Part shown: one piece after another, positions 37,140-46,172 of the stretch | Layout: every line of letters starts with the position of its first letter | How positions within the stretch are numbered: the first letter of the stretch is position 1 | NCBI GenBank assembly: GCA_026391805.1 | Contig: JAPLDJ010000011.1 | Coordinates: forward strand, 45,547-109,546 | Source of the DNA: Bacteroidota bacterium | Lineage (GTDB): Bacteria; Bacteroidota; Bacteroidia; Bacteroidales; FEN-979 | Length of the DNA: 64,000 bases | Reading direction: 5' to 3' | The notes under the pieces: generated by a model | What the model saw: only the letters and a program-made list of their open reading frames with translations | Databases searched by the model: none | Told to the model about the DNA's origin: nothing | Made by a program: the position numbers and the translations under genes

Positions 37140-38321
37140 ATGACTAAGAAAAACTCAGGATTCAACTCCAAACTCATTCACGGAACCGGTCTTCACGATC
37201 CTTTGGGAAGCGTGATAACCCCCATCTACCAGACTTCCACCTTTGCTTTTAAATCAGCCGAAGAAGGTGCAAAATGTTTTGCCGGCGAGAGTGATGGTTA
37301 CATTTATACACGAATTGGTAACCCGACCATTGCCGATCTTGAGAAAACCGTTGCGATGCTGGAGAACGGATTCGGCGGGATCGGCACCTCCTCGGGGATG
37401 GGCGCCGTAAATGTTGTTTACATGGCATTGCTCGGCGCCGGTGCGCACATGGTGAGCCACAATGCGGTTTACGGTCCTGCGCGCGGGATCATGGAAGGAT
37501 CGTGGGCACGATTCGGCGTCGAATCCACCTACGTTGATACCACCGACCTTGATCAGGTCAAGCATGCCATCCGTTCCAACACGCGGCTGATATACCTGGA
37601 AACACCTGCCAATCCGACCATCGGAATATCCGACATTCCTGCGATCTGTGAGATCGCCCACAGCCGGAACATCCTGGTTTGTGTGGACAATACCTTCTGC
37701 AGTCCTTATTTGCAGAAGCCCCTCGATCTGGGGGCAGACATCGTTCTCCATTCAATGACGAAATTCATCAACGGTCATGCGGATATTGTCGGTGGTATTA
37801 TCGTTGCAAAACGTGAAGCAGAATACAAAAAGCTGAGGACAATGATGATCAACCTCGGTTGCAACATGGATCCTCACCAGGCATTTCTTACCCGCAGGGG
37901 CCTGAAGACGATGGGAATCCGCATCGACCGGGCACAGGAGAATGCAATGAAGGTCGCCGGATTCCTCGAAAACCATCCGAAGGTGGGCTGGGTCATGTAT
38001 CCGGGCTTACTGTCGCATCCTCAGTATGAGCTGGGGAAAAAACTGATGAAAGGTCCGGGTTCCATGATCAGTTTCGGATTAAAGGACGGGCTTGATGCCG
38101 GCCGCACGCTGATGAATTCCGTGGAGCTTTGTGTTCTTGCCGTATCCCTTGGCGGTATCGAGACCCTCATTCAGCATCCGGCCTCTATGACCCATTCGAA
38201 ACTTTCTGCCGAAGCAAAGGAGCAGGGCGGAATAACCGATGATCTTGTACGGTTGTCGGTAGGCATTGAAGAGGTGGAAGATATCATTGGCGACCTCTCG
38301 CAGGCGCTGGATAAAATCTAA
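37140..38321 (+). CDS. PLP-dependent trans-sulfuration enzyme, methionine gamma-lyase-like
   Basis: This 393-residue cytoplasmic enzyme is of the Cys/Met metabolism PLP family. Landmarks are VITPIYQTSTFAF (about 25), YTRIGNPT, GIGTSSGMGAVN (about 85), LIYLETPANPTIGISDI (about 150), VDNTFCSPY and the PLP lysine in HSMTKFINGHADIVGG (about 205). FINGHAD is the methionine gamma-lyase pattern, and the C-terminus has SLGGIETLIQHPASMTH. The residue usually Cys116 in methionine gamma-lyases is Pro here (VYGPARG), so cystathionine or homocysteine activity cannot be excluded. It is monocistronic. Confidence 0.85.
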   Translation: MTKKNSGFNSKLIHGTGLHDPLGSVITPIYQTSTFAFKSAEEGAKCFAGESDGYIYTRIGNPTIADLEKTVAMLENGFGGIGTSSGMGAVNVVYMALLGAGAHMVSHNAVYGPARGIMEGSWARFGVESTYVDTTDLDQVKHAIRSNTRLIYLETPANPTIGISDIPAICEIAHSRNILVCVDNTFCSPYLQKPLDLGADIVLHSMTKFINGHADIVGGIIVAKREAEYKKLRTMMINLGCNMDPHQAFLTRRGLKTMGIRIDRAQENAMKVAGFLENHPKVGWVMYPGLLSHPQYELGKKLMKGPGSMISFGLKDGLDAGRTLMNSVELCVLAVSLGGIETLIQHPASMTHSKLSAEAKEQGGITDDLVRLSVGIEEVEDIIGDLSQALDKI

Positions 38322-38325
38322 GAAA

Positions 38326-38358
38326 TTAACGATTTACGGTTTACGATTTACGATTTAT
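38326..38358 (+). repeat. CGATTTA / CGGTTTA word array
   Basis: Five degenerate copies of a 7-bp word (ACGATTT/ACGGTTT) begin 5 nt after the stop of the preceding gene. On the opposite strand the word is AAATCGT, as at 42965-43005 and 52984-53020. Confidence 0.8.
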
Positions 38359-38382
38359 GAACGGGTATTACCCAATTTTTCG

Positions 38383-38390
38383 TAAGTTTG
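38383..38390 (+). promoter_or_regulatory. -7 box (TAAGTTTG) for the patatin-like gene
   Basis: TAAGTTTG matches TAnnTTTG, 20 nt before the start codon. Confidence 0.45.
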
Positions 38391-38409
38391 AAGGCGCATT
38401 CGTGGATAT

Positions 38410-40722
38410 ATGACGTTTCTCCGGCCAACGGTACTGTTGTTTTTTATTTTTCACTTTTCACTTTTCACTTTTCATTCTGATCAGGTCAAGGCTCAGAAAG
38501 TAGCACTCGTGCTCAGCGGTGGCGGTTCCCGGGGAGCTGCCCACATCGGGGTACTCCGGGCACTGGAGGAACAGCGGATCCCGGTCAGCTACATTGCCGG
38601 CACCTCGATCGGGGCCATCGTCGGTAGTCTTTATGCCAGTGGCTACACACCGGATGAGATCGAGCGTCTGATGGATTCGGAAGACTTTAAGCGCTGGGCC
38701 GGGGGAGTTATCAATGACAACTATGTATATTTTTACCGGAAAGAAGATCCGAACGGGGGATGGATCTCCATGGATTTTGATTTCAAAAAGAAGCTGACCT
38801 CCCAGTTACCCACCAACCTGATCTCACCTTATGAAATGGATTTTGCATTCATGCAGATCCTGGGGCCCGCATCGGCAGCATGTAAAAGCAATTTCGACAG
38901 CCTCCTGATCCCGTTCAGGTGCGTTCTTGCGGATGTGGATTCCACGAAAAAGATTATCATGGGATCAGGCGATCTCCCGAGCGCAGTTCGAGGCTCCATG
39001 AGCATTCCGTTTGTCTTCAAGCCCATCACCATTAACGGAAGGCTCATGTTCGACGGAGGGATGTATGACAATTTCCCCTGTGATGTGGCGATGCAGGAAT
39101 TTCACCCGGATGTGATCATCGGGAGCAGGGTTGCTGAACGTTACAACACGCCCGACCGGGAAGACGTTGTTTCCCAGCTGCTGAGCATGCTCATGACGCG
39201 TCAGAACGACACCATTCCCTATCCGAATTCCATCCTGATCGCTCCTTCGCTCCCCAAACTGCCCCTTATCGGTTTTACCCGTATCCGGGAGCTGGCCGAC
39301 AGTGGTTATAAAGCTGCAATGCTGATGATCCCTGAAATCCGGAAGATTGTGAAAGATTCGCTCAACCCCGCGACACTGGCAAAACGCCGGGCAGCCTTTG
39401 ACAGGAAACTTCCGCCCATGATGTTTGACTCTATACATATTTCCGGGCTGAATCCTGTTCAGAAACGCTATGTTCTGCAGATCCTGAAACATGGAAGAAG
39501 GCTAGTCGCCCCGGACGACCTCAAAAAACAATATTTCCGGTTCATCAACGAGGGATTCATCAAAGGGATACACCCGGTCGCCAGGTACAATAAAAAAACA
39601 GGGTATTACGATCTGTACCTGGATATCCAGAAAGCTGAAAATTTCAACCTCCAGTTCGGGGGAAATATCAGCCTGGGAGCAAGCAGCCAGGGATTCCTGC
39701 AACTTCAGTACAAGTATCTCTGGACAAAGGCCCTTCGTTTTACGATCAACGGCTATATGGGGCGCTTTTATAATTCCGTCAAAGGTGATGCCCGCATCGA
39801 TTTCAATTCAAAAGTTCCCTGGTTCATGGAAACAGGATATACCTACAATCATTATGACTATTTCTCGAACCAGACCTATTTCTTCGACGACAAGACGCCT
39901 TCCTATGTCCGTCAGCGTGAATATTACGGGGATCTCCGGATCGGCATGGCTGTGACGAACAAGGGAAAACTGGATTTCGGCACTTCGTATGCCTTTACAA
40001 ACAGCCAGTACTACCAGGAGAATATGTTTTCTCGGCTGGATACGGCTGACCAGACCGGTTTCAATTTCGTGAATCCGCAGTTTGCCTTTGAACTGAACAA
40101 CCTGAACAGTAAGCAATATGCCAGCGCAGGCGCCTGTTTTAAATTATCCGTCGGATACATGAACGGGAACGAAGGATACCTTCCCGGAACACTTTCCCCT
40201 ACGAAGCAGGAATTTAAAGCCAACCGTTCATGGTTTTATTTCCATTTACTCTGGGATAACTATTTTGACAGCTGGGGGCCGGTGAAATTCGGTTTTTATA
40301 CAGAGGCCCACATTTCAGACCAGCCCCTGATGAGCAACTACACCTCTACGATAATTTATTTTCCGGATTTCCAGCCCATTCCCGAAATGAAGACACTGTT
40401 GCTCCCTGCATACTGTGCCAACAATTATATAGGACTCGGATTAAAAACCGTCATAAAAATCTACAAAAGAATAGAATTCCGGCTGGAAGGCTATGTTTTT
40501 CAACCTTACCAGGAGGTGCAACAGAACTTTAATGACCAAACCGCCGAATGGGGACCGGTGCTTTCTGACCGTTCCTACATCGCTTCGACGGCGCTTGTTT
40601 ACAATTCACGCATCTGCCCCATCAGCCTTGGCGTAAATTATTATGACAAAACCGCCGATCATTTTACCATTAACATAAACATCGGATATATCCTGTTCAA
40701 CCGGAAGGCTTTACCCTATTAA
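38410..40722 (+). CDS. Patatin-like phospholipase with C-terminal beta-barrel
   Basis: This 770-residue protein has a hydrophobic signal (LLFFIFHFSLFTFHS) followed by AQ. The patatin domain (about 30-330) has the oxyanion GGGSRG (37-42), nucleophile GTSIG with S66 and catalytic Asp in DGG (D215). A POTRA-like segment (SIHISGLNPVQKRYVLQILK, about 335) and a BamA/Omp85-type barrel (about 420-770, ending NIGYILFNRKALPY) follow. This is the PlpD-type layout in which an outer-membrane barrel presents a lipase. The signal region contains a TTTTCAC word repeat. Confidence 0.92.
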   Translation: MTFLRPTVLLFFIFHFSLFTFHSDQVKAQKVALVLSGGGSRGAAHIGVLRALEEQRIPVSYIAGTSIGAIVGSLYASGYTPDEIERLMDSEDFKRWAGGVINDNYVYFYRKEDPNGGWISMDFDFKKKLTSQLPTNLISPYEMDFAFMQILGPASAACKSNFDSLLIPFRCVLADVDSTKKIIMGSGDLPSAVRGSMSIPFVFKPITINGRLMFDGGMYDNFPCDVAMQEFHPDVIIGSRVAERYNTPDREDVVSQLLSMLMTRQNDTIPYPNSILIAPSLPKLPLIGFTRIRELADSGYKAAMLMIPEIRKIVKDSLNPATLAKRRAAFDRKLPPMMFDSIHISGLNPVQKRYVLQILKHGRRLVAPDDLKKQYFRFINEGFIKGIHPVARYNKKTGYYDLYLDIQKAENFNLQFGGNISLGASSQGFLQLQYKYLWTKALRFTINGYMGRFYNSVKGDARIDFNSKVPWFMETGYTYNHYDYFSNQTYFFDDKTPSYVRQREYYGDLRIGMAVTNKGKLDFGTSYAFTNSQYYQENMFSRLDTADQTGFNFVNPQFAFELNNLNSKQYASAGACFKLSVGYMNGNEGYLPGTLSPTKQEFKANRSWFYFHLLWDNYFDSWGPVKFGFYTEAHISDQPLMSNYTSTIIYFPDFQPIPEMKTLLLPAYCANNYIGLGLKTVIKIYKRIEFRLEGYVFQPYQEVQQNFNDQTAEWGPVLSDRSYIASTALVYNSRICPISLGVNYYDKTADHFTININIGYILFNRKALPY
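38443..38476 (+). repeat. TTTTCAC word repeat inside a signal-peptide coding region
   Basis: Four copies (TTTTCAC, TTTTCAC, TTTTCAC, TTTTCAT) encode FHFSLFTFHS in the signal peptide of the patatin-like protein. The word is the reverse complement of GTGAAAA, a variant of the GCGAAAA word of the arrays. Confidence 0.75.
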
Positions 40723-40726
40723 ATAA

Positions 40727-40762
40727 ATAGCGAAACAGCGAAATCGTGAAATAGCGAAAAAA
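40727..40762 (+). repeat. AGCGAAA word array after the patatin-like gene
   Basis: ATAGCGAAACAGCGAAATCGTGAAATAGCGAAAA begins 5 nt after the TAA stop. It is in the sense orientation like the other GCGAAA arrays. Confidence 0.8.
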
Positions 40763-40766
40763 ATAC

Positions 40767-40774
40767 TATTTTTG
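40767..40774 (+). promoter_or_regulatory. -7 box (TATTTTTG) for the DUF349 gene
   Basis: TATTTTTGCA is a perfect match to the TAnnTTTG consensus. The leader to the start is about 80 nt. Confidence 0.5.
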
Positions 40775-40855
40775 CACCCTTAAATTATTATGATCATACC
40801 GGCCACGGTCGGACACTAAGTACCATTTATATGTTAAATCTGTTGAAAATAATTA

Positions 40856-42892
40856 ATGAAAAAGTCAGAAAACACCCATCAGATTCCTGAATCTGAAAAT
40901 ATTCCGCTTCAGGAAGAGAATTCTTCACCTGTTGACAAAACAGAAACCGAAATCACTGAAACCCTACCTACTGAATCCGTTCAGATCGAAGAAGAAAAGA
41001 AAGAAGAGGAAATTCCCGCTGTGGCTGCTGAAGAAAGCACAGAACCCCCTGCGGCGGAAATACAGGAAGAGGCACTGCCAGCCGGAGAATTCCACGACAT
41101 CCTCCCGGAACTGAAGGAGGAACATACTGAAGATGAACTTTCGGAAGAAGTTGCAGAACATGAGGCCCGTGAACTGGATCTGGATTTTAATTCCTATTCC
41201 AGGGAGCAGCTCATTGAGCAACTTGAAAAGGCGGTCAATGAACCCGATCTCAATTCGGTGAAGACCAGGATCGCACTGATCAAAGTCGCCTTCCTGAAGA
41301 AAAAGAAAGAAGAAAATTTAAAGCAATTCGAGCAATTCGCTGCCGAAGAAGGCGAGAAAGAAGTTGTTCCTGCAAAGGAAGACCCTCTGGAAACCCGGTT
41401 CAACGAATTCTTCAACATATACAAGGCCAATAAAGCCAGGTACAACGAGGAACAGGAAAAGATCAAGCTGGAGAACCTGAAGAAGAAGAACCTGATCCTT
41501 GACGAACTCCGCGTGCTGGTGGGTTCGGAAGAGACCCTCAAAAAGACATACGACGAATTCAAAAACCTCCAGGACCGCTGGAAGGAGATCGGCATGGTGC
41601 CGCGAACCGAGATCAACAACCTCTGGCAGAACTATCATTTCCTGGTCGAAAAATTCTTTGACAAGGTAAAGCTGAACAAGGAACTCAAGGACCTTGACCT
41701 GAAAAAGAACCTGGAGGCCAAGATGGCTCTTTGTGAAAAGACGGAAGAGTTGCTGCTTGAAACTTCCGTGCTGAAGATGTTCAAGAAGCTTCAGAAATAC
41801 CATGAAGAGTGGAAGGACCTCGGGCCTGTGCCGCTGGACAAGAAAGACGAGATCTGGGAACGCTTCAAGAATACCACCGACAAGATCAATGAACGGCGCC
41901 GGGAGCACTATTCGAGGGTGGAGGAGGAGCATAAAAAGAACCTCGACACCAAAACCGCACTTTGCGAACAGGCAGAGGAGATCCTTACCCTCAGGAACGA
42001 AAGTGTCAAGGAGTGGCAGACAAACACCAATAAAGTCAACGAATTACTGAAGATCTGGAAAAGCATCGGGCCGGTTCCGCAAAAGAACAACACCGAGATC
42101 TGGAACAGTTTCAAATCCTCGCTCGACAACTTCTTTGCCAATAAAAAAGAATTTTTCGACAAGCTCAAAGACCAGCAGGTTCACAATTATAACCTGAAGC
42201 TGGAACTCTGCATGCAGGCGGAATCGATCAAAACCAGCACCGACTGGAAAAAGACATCCAACGACCTGATCCGTCTTCAGAATGAATGGAAGGCCATCGG
42301 CCCTGTTCCGAAGAAATATTCGGATAAGATCTGGAAGCGCTTCAGGGCTGCCTGCGATGAATTCTTCAATGCAAAATCTTCCTATTTCTCGAACCTGCAG
42401 TCGCACGAAAGCGAGAACCTGGATAAAAAGAACGACCTGATCAAACGGCTGAAGGAGTTCCATTTCGGGGAAAACAAGAACGAAAACCTGAATACGCTGA
42501 AGAATTTCCAGCGTGAATGGACCGAGATCGGACACATCCCGATCAAAGATAAAGACCGGCTGCAGAATGAATTCAGGGGTCTGATCAACGAATGCCTCGA
42601 CAAGCTGAAGATCAGTGAAGTTGAGATCACAGCCGTGACTTACCAGAACCACCTCGAGTCGCTGAAGAACGATCCGCAGTCGAAACGGCTCATCGGAAAG
42701 GAAAAAGAGATCCTCTCTGGAAAAATTCTCAAGATGAAGGAAGACATCAACCTGTGGGAAAACAACATCGGCTTCCTGGCCAATTCGAAGAATGCAGCCA
42801 TCCTGAAAGAGGAATTCGTGAAGAAGATCGACAAGGCAAAAAGCGAAGTCAAGGTGATGGAGGCGAAGCTGAAAATGCTGAGGACACAGTAA
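40856..42892 (+). CDS. Multi-DUF349 protein
   Basis: This 678-residue cytoplasmic protein has an acidic Glu/Pro-rich N-terminus (residues 1-105) and then a long helical, charged body. Five DUF349 repeats are visible by their W-x-IG/LG-x-x-P signature: DRWKEIGMVPR (240), EEWKDLGPVPL (317), LKIWKSIGPVPQ (398), NEWKAIGPVPKK (476) and REWTEIGHIPI (553). Predicted coiled coils lie between and after them. The family is common in Bacteroidota with no proven function, although regulatory or scaffold roles have been suggested. The array at 42893-43006 follows its stop. Confidence 0.9.
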   Translation: MKKSENTHQIPESENIPLQEENSSPVDKTETEITETLPTESVQIEEEKKEEEIPAVAAEESTEPPAAEIQEEALPAGEFHDILPELKEEHTEDELSEEVAEHEARELDLDFNSYSREQLIEQLEKAVNEPDLNSVKTRIALIKVAFLKKKKEENLKQFEQFAAEEGEKEVVPAKEDPLETRFNEFFNIYKANKARYNEEQEKIKLENLKKKNLILDELRVLVGSEETLKKTYDEFKNLQDRWKEIGMVPRTEINNLWQNYHFLVEKFFDKVKLNKELKDLDLKKNLEAKMALCEKTEELLLETSVLKMFKKLQKYHEEWKDLGPVPLDKKDEIWERFKNTTDKINERRREHYSRVEEEHKKNLDTKTALCEQAEEILTLRNESVKEWQTNTNKVNELLKIWKSIGPVPQKNNTEIWNSFKSSLDNFFANKKEFFDKLKDQQVHNYNLKLELCMQAESIKTSTDWKKTSNDLIRLQNEWKAIGPVPKKYSDKIWKRFRAACDEFFNAKSSYFSNLQSHESENLDKKNDLIKRLKEFHFGENKNENLNTLKNFQREWTEIGHIPIKDKDRLQNEFRGLINECLDKLKISEVEITAVTYQNHLESLKNDPQSKRLIGKEKEILSGKILKMKEDINLWENNIGFLANSKNAAILKEEFVKKIDKAKSEVKVMEAKLKMLRTQ

Positions 42893-43006
42893 TTTGTACT
42901 TTGTACTTTGTGGTTTGTACTTTGTAATTAGAATTAGTCCTTCGTTATTCGTTATTCGATTGTTCGTTTATTGAAAATCGTAAATCGTAAATCGTAAACC
43001 GTAAAT
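42893..43006 (+). repeat. Word arrays GTACTTT, CGTTATT and CGTAAAT
   Basis: Within four bases of the stop TAA there are TTTGTACTTTGTACTTTG words (42894-42926), TTCGTTATTCGTTATTCG words (about 42940-42970), and AAATCGTAAATCGTAAATCG words (about 42974-43006). It fills the spacer up to aroC. Confidence 0.9.
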
Positions 43007-43009
43007 CGG

Positions 43010-44089
43010 ATGTCTTCCAACTCCTTCGGTCATACCCTTGTCCTTACGACCTTCGGGGAATCGCACGGTCCGGCAGTTGGCGGGGTTCTCGACGGGTTTC
43101 CTTCCCTTGTAGATATTGACGTTGATTTTATCCAATCGGAGGTGAACCGCCGGAGAACCGGGCAATCTTTTTTTTCTTCCGCACGTAAAGAGGATGATGT
43201 TGTAGAATTCCTTTCGGGAATCTTTGAAGGGAAATCCACCGGGGCGCCCATTGCTTTTCTTGCACGAAACGTGGATGCAAAGCCGGAGCATTACACCCAG
43301 CTGAAAGAAACCTACCGTCCGTCGCATGCTGATTTTACCTGGGACAGGAAATTCGGAATCCGCGATTACCAGGGTGGAGGACGTGCATCGGCCCGCGAAA
43401 CCCTGGCCCGGGTTGTTGGTGGTGCTTTGGCCAAGCTTTACCTTCGGAAACCGGGGATCGGAATCAACGGATATGTTTCGCAGATCGGAAATTGCCGGTT
43501 ACCGGAAGATTTCATCCTGAGCGACTACGATAAAGTACTTAACAGTGAGGTCGGCTGCCCTGACCCTGAAACTGAGCAGGCCATGCTTCGTCTGCTTGAA
43601 GAAACAAAAGCCGGAGGCGACACGCTGGGAGGCATCGTTTCATGCAGGATAATCGGGGTTCCTGCCGGGCTGGGAGAACCGGTCTTTGATAAGCTCTCTG
43701 CCGATCTTGGGAAAGCGATGCTAAGCATTCCGTCGGTGAAAGGATTTGAATACGGATCCGGATTCGGCGCAGCCGTCATGAAAGGATCTGAACATAATGA
43801 TATCTTTATCCGCAGCGGAAATACCATTACCACAAAAACAAATTTTTCCGGCGGCATCCAGGGCGGCATTTCCAACGGGAATGAGATCTTTTTCCGCGTC
43901 GCGTTCAAACCGGTTGCCTCCCTGATGAAAGACCAGGAAACGGTGGATCAGAAAGGTGAAAAGGTTCTTCTGAAAGGAAAAGGAAGACACGATGTTTGTG
44001 TGGTCCCGCGTTCAATTGTGATCGTAGAAGCCATGGCCGCCCTTGTCATCGCCGACCACTACCTCATGCAACTTCAAAGAAAACTCTGA
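43010..44089 (+). CDS. aroC: Chorismate synthase
   Basis: This 359-residue flavin-dependent enzyme makes chorismate from EPSP. FGESHGPAVGGVLDGFPS (about 15-32), RRTGQSFFSSARKEDD (about 45), DYQGGGRASARETLARVVGGALAKL (about 120-143) and the C-terminal VVPRSIVIVEAMAALVIADHYL are all present. Length is normal. The start at 43010 directly follows the word array, so any native leader contains it. No promoter box is evident, and the gene may be read from the DUF349 promoter. Confidence 0.97.
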   Translation: MSSNSFGHTLVLTTFGESHGPAVGGVLDGFPSLVDIDVDFIQSEVNRRRTGQSFFSSARKEDDVVEFLSGIFEGKSTGAPIAFLARNVDAKPEHYTQLKETYRPSHADFTWDRKFGIRDYQGGGRASARETLARVVGGALAKLYLRKPGIGINGYVSQIGNCRLPEDFILSDYDKVLNSEVGCPDPETEQAMLRLLEETKAGGDTLGGIVSCRIIGVPAGLGEPVFDKLSADLGKAMLSIPSVKGFEYGSGFGAAVMKGSEHNDIFIRSGNTITTKTNFSGGIQGGISNGNEIFFRVAFKPVASLMKDQETVDQKGEKVLLKGKGRHDVCVVPRSIVIVEAMAALVIADHYLMQLQRKL

Positions 44090-44111
44090 TTGAGGAAAAA
44101 CTATATTAATC

Positions 44112-44177
44112 AGAACACGGAATACACTGAAAAAACGGAAAGTCATAATCCGTTCATTCCGTGTATTCAGTGTTCGA
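44112..44177. repeat. Inverted CACGGAATACACTGAA words
   Basis: AACACGGAATACACTGAAAAAACGG on the left is complementary to CCGTTCATTCCGTGTATTCAGTGTTCG on the right. The two arms could form an imperfect stem. The spacer sits between convergent aroC and aguA. Confidence 0.75.
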
Positions 44178-44224
44178 AAAAGATTTTTTTCTTTTAAAGA
44201 AATTAACTCTGCATTCCTGCATTG

Positions 44225-45274
44225 TCAAACAGCTGGTTCCTGCTGGCTCAGGCAATGGAACGCGCCAAGTCCCCAGATAATCTCCACCGAATCGATTCCA
44301 ACCACCTTACGGCCGGGGAAACATTCCTCAAGGATGGAAATGGCTTTTTCGTCTTCCCTGCAGCGATACAGCGGGACAATGACCGAGCTGTTGGTAATGT
44401 AAAAATTCGCATAGGAAGCAGGCAGGCGCTGGCCTTCAAAGACAACCGGCGGCGGCATGGGTATCTCAACAATATCCAACTGTTTTCCGCTTTGCACGCG
44501 CATGGTCCTCAGCAATTTCAGGTTATCGCGCAACGTCTTGTGGTTCGGATCCGTTTTATCATGTTCAACCATCGTAATAACGGCATCTTCCCGGAAAAAC
44601 CGTGTGATGTCGTCGATGTGGCCGTTGGTGTCGTCACCGTCGATCCCGTTGCCAAGCCAGAGGATTTGCTCTACTCCGTAATAATTCCTCAGGTATTCCT
44701 CGATCTGGGCCTGGCTGAGTTTGGGATTCCGGTTTTTATGCAGCATACAGGATGTGGTCGTCAGTAAGGTACCCTTTCCGTTCACATCCACTGCGCCGCC
44801 TTCCATGACAATGCCCGGGAAAACAACCGGCAAGCCGAGCGCCTTGGCAACCAGTCCCGGGATCTTTTCATCCAGGTCATGGGGATATTTTTCACCCCAG
44901 GCATTGTAGTGCCAGCTGACGACCATCCGTGGATCTTTTGCGGCGGGGTTTACCAGGAAGGAAGGACCATGATCCCTGCACCAGGCATCGTTGGTCGGAT
45001 GGAGATAAAATTCGATCTTCGACATGTCCTGGCCTTCCATTTCCAGCGCCTCGCTAACCATCTCCTTATGCTCTTCATTCAGCACATTGATACAAACCTT
45101 CTCCCCTGAAGAAATTTCGGAAATAAACTGATGGTAAAAAGAAAAGATGGTGGGCAGGGTTCCGGGCCACGAGTATGAATCATTGTGGGGGTAACTCAGC
45201 CATGTTGCCCTGTGCGGTTCCCACTCTGCAGGAAACCGGTAGCCTGATAACTTCGGATGTTTATGGTGTTCCAA
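44225..45274 (-). CDS. aguA: Agmatine deiminase
   Basis: This 349-residue cytoplasmic enzyme of the PPAD/guanidino-modifying fold hydrolyses agmatine to N-carbamoylputrescine and ammonia. Hallmarks are AEWEPHRATWLSYPHN, TNDAWCRDHGP (about residue 90), GNGIDGDDTNGHIDD (about 210-225), YANFYITNSSVIVPLY (about 285) and the catalytic C341 in GAFHCLSQQEP. All functional residues I expect are seen. It follows aguB by 17 nt, which gives the two-step path to putrescine. Confidence 0.96.
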   Translation of the reverse strand: MEHHKHPKLSGYRFPAEWEPHRATWLSYPHNDSYSWPGTLPTIFSFYHQFISEISSGEKVCINVLNEEHKEMVSEALEMEGQDMSKIEFYLHPTNDAWCRDHGPSFLVNPAAKDPRMVVSWHYNAWGEKYPHDLDEKIPGLVAKALGLPVVFPGIVMEGGAVDVNGKGTLLTTTSCMLHKNRNPKLSQAQIEEYLRNYYGVEQILWLGNGIDGDDTNGHIDDITRFFREDAVITMVEHDKTDPNHKTLRDNLKLLRTMRVQSGKQLDIVEIPMPPPVVFEGQRLPASYANFYITNSSVIVPLYRCREDEKAISILEECFPGRKVVGIDSVEIIWGLGAFHCLSQQEPAV

Positions 45275-45291
45275 TGTTAGGATTTGTTAGA

Positions 45292-46164
45292 TCATTCGTC
45301 AATAAAACGGTTGAGGATCGGGCCGTAGCTGTCGATCCTCCGGTCACGAAGGAACGGCCAGTGAACCCTTACCTCATCAATCCTTCCGAGATCCAGTTCG
45401 CTTACATGGACCTCTTCCTTCACATGACCGGCCTGATACAGAACTTCACCATACGGATCAGCAATGAACGACCCGCCCCAGAATTTCATATCTCCTTCAC
45501 TCCCGGTACGGTTCACAGAAACCACAAACACGCCGTTGGCGATGGCATGAGATCTCTGGATCGTCTGCCACGCGGAATATTGTTGTTTGTTCAAAGCCTC
45601 CGGCTGAGCGGCCGCCCAGCCGATCGCAGTCGGATAAAAAATGATCTCCGCCCCCATCAGGCTGGTGATCCTTGCGGCTTCGGGGTACCACTGGTCCCAG
45701 CAAACAAGTCCGCCGATCCGCGCATATTTCGTGCAGAATACGGAATACCCCGTATCCCCGGGTGTAAAATAGAACTTCTCATAATACCCGGGATCATCCG
45801 GTATGTGATTCTTCCTGTACTTCCCAAGCAAAGTGCCATCCGCATCAATCACGGCAAGCGTATTATGAAACAGGCCCCGCGCACGCTTCTCAAACAGGGA
45901 AGCCAGGATGACCACATCCAGTTCTTTTGCAAGTTCCTGGAACTGCCGGGTTATCGGTCCGGGAACGGCTTCCGCCAATGAAAAATAATCATAGTTCTCT
46001 TCCCAGCAGAAATAACGCGTCGCAAACAACTCCTGCAGGCAGATGATTTGCGCACCCTGGCCGGCAGCCTCCCGGATCAGCTGAACCGCCTTCTCAATGT
46101 TGGCCTGCTTGTCTGTACTGCAGGCCATCTGGATCAGGCCGGTTTTGACGACTTTTCTTTCCAT
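45292..46164 (-). CDS. aguB: N-carbamoylputrescine amidase
   Basis: This 290-residue nitrilase-superfamily enzyme hydrolyses N-carbamoylputrescine to putrescine, ammonia and carbon dioxide. The triad is E45 (CLQELFATRYFC), K118 (GKYRKNHIPDD) and C155 (GGLVCWDQWYPEAAR). ELFATRYFCWEEN and CWDQWYPE are characteristic of this group. It lies directly upstream of aguA, and 8 nt downstream of a T9SS protein gene, so a three-gene transcript is possible. Confidence 0.96.
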   Translation of the reverse strand: MERKVVKTGLIQMACSTDKQANIEKAVQLIREAAGQGAQIICLQELFATRYFCWEENYDYFSLAEAVPGPITRQFQELAKELDVVILASLFEKRARGLFHNTLAVIDADGTLLGKYRKNHIPDDPGYYEKFYFTPGDTGYSVFCTKYARIGGLVCWDQWYPEAARITSLMGAEIIFYPTAIGWAAAQPEALNKQQYSAWQTIQRSHAIANGVFVVSVNRTGSEGDMKFWGGSFIADPYGEVLYQAGHVKEEVHVSELDLGRIDEVRVHWPFLRDRRIDSYGPILNRFIDE

Positions 46165-46172
46165 TCAGTCCG

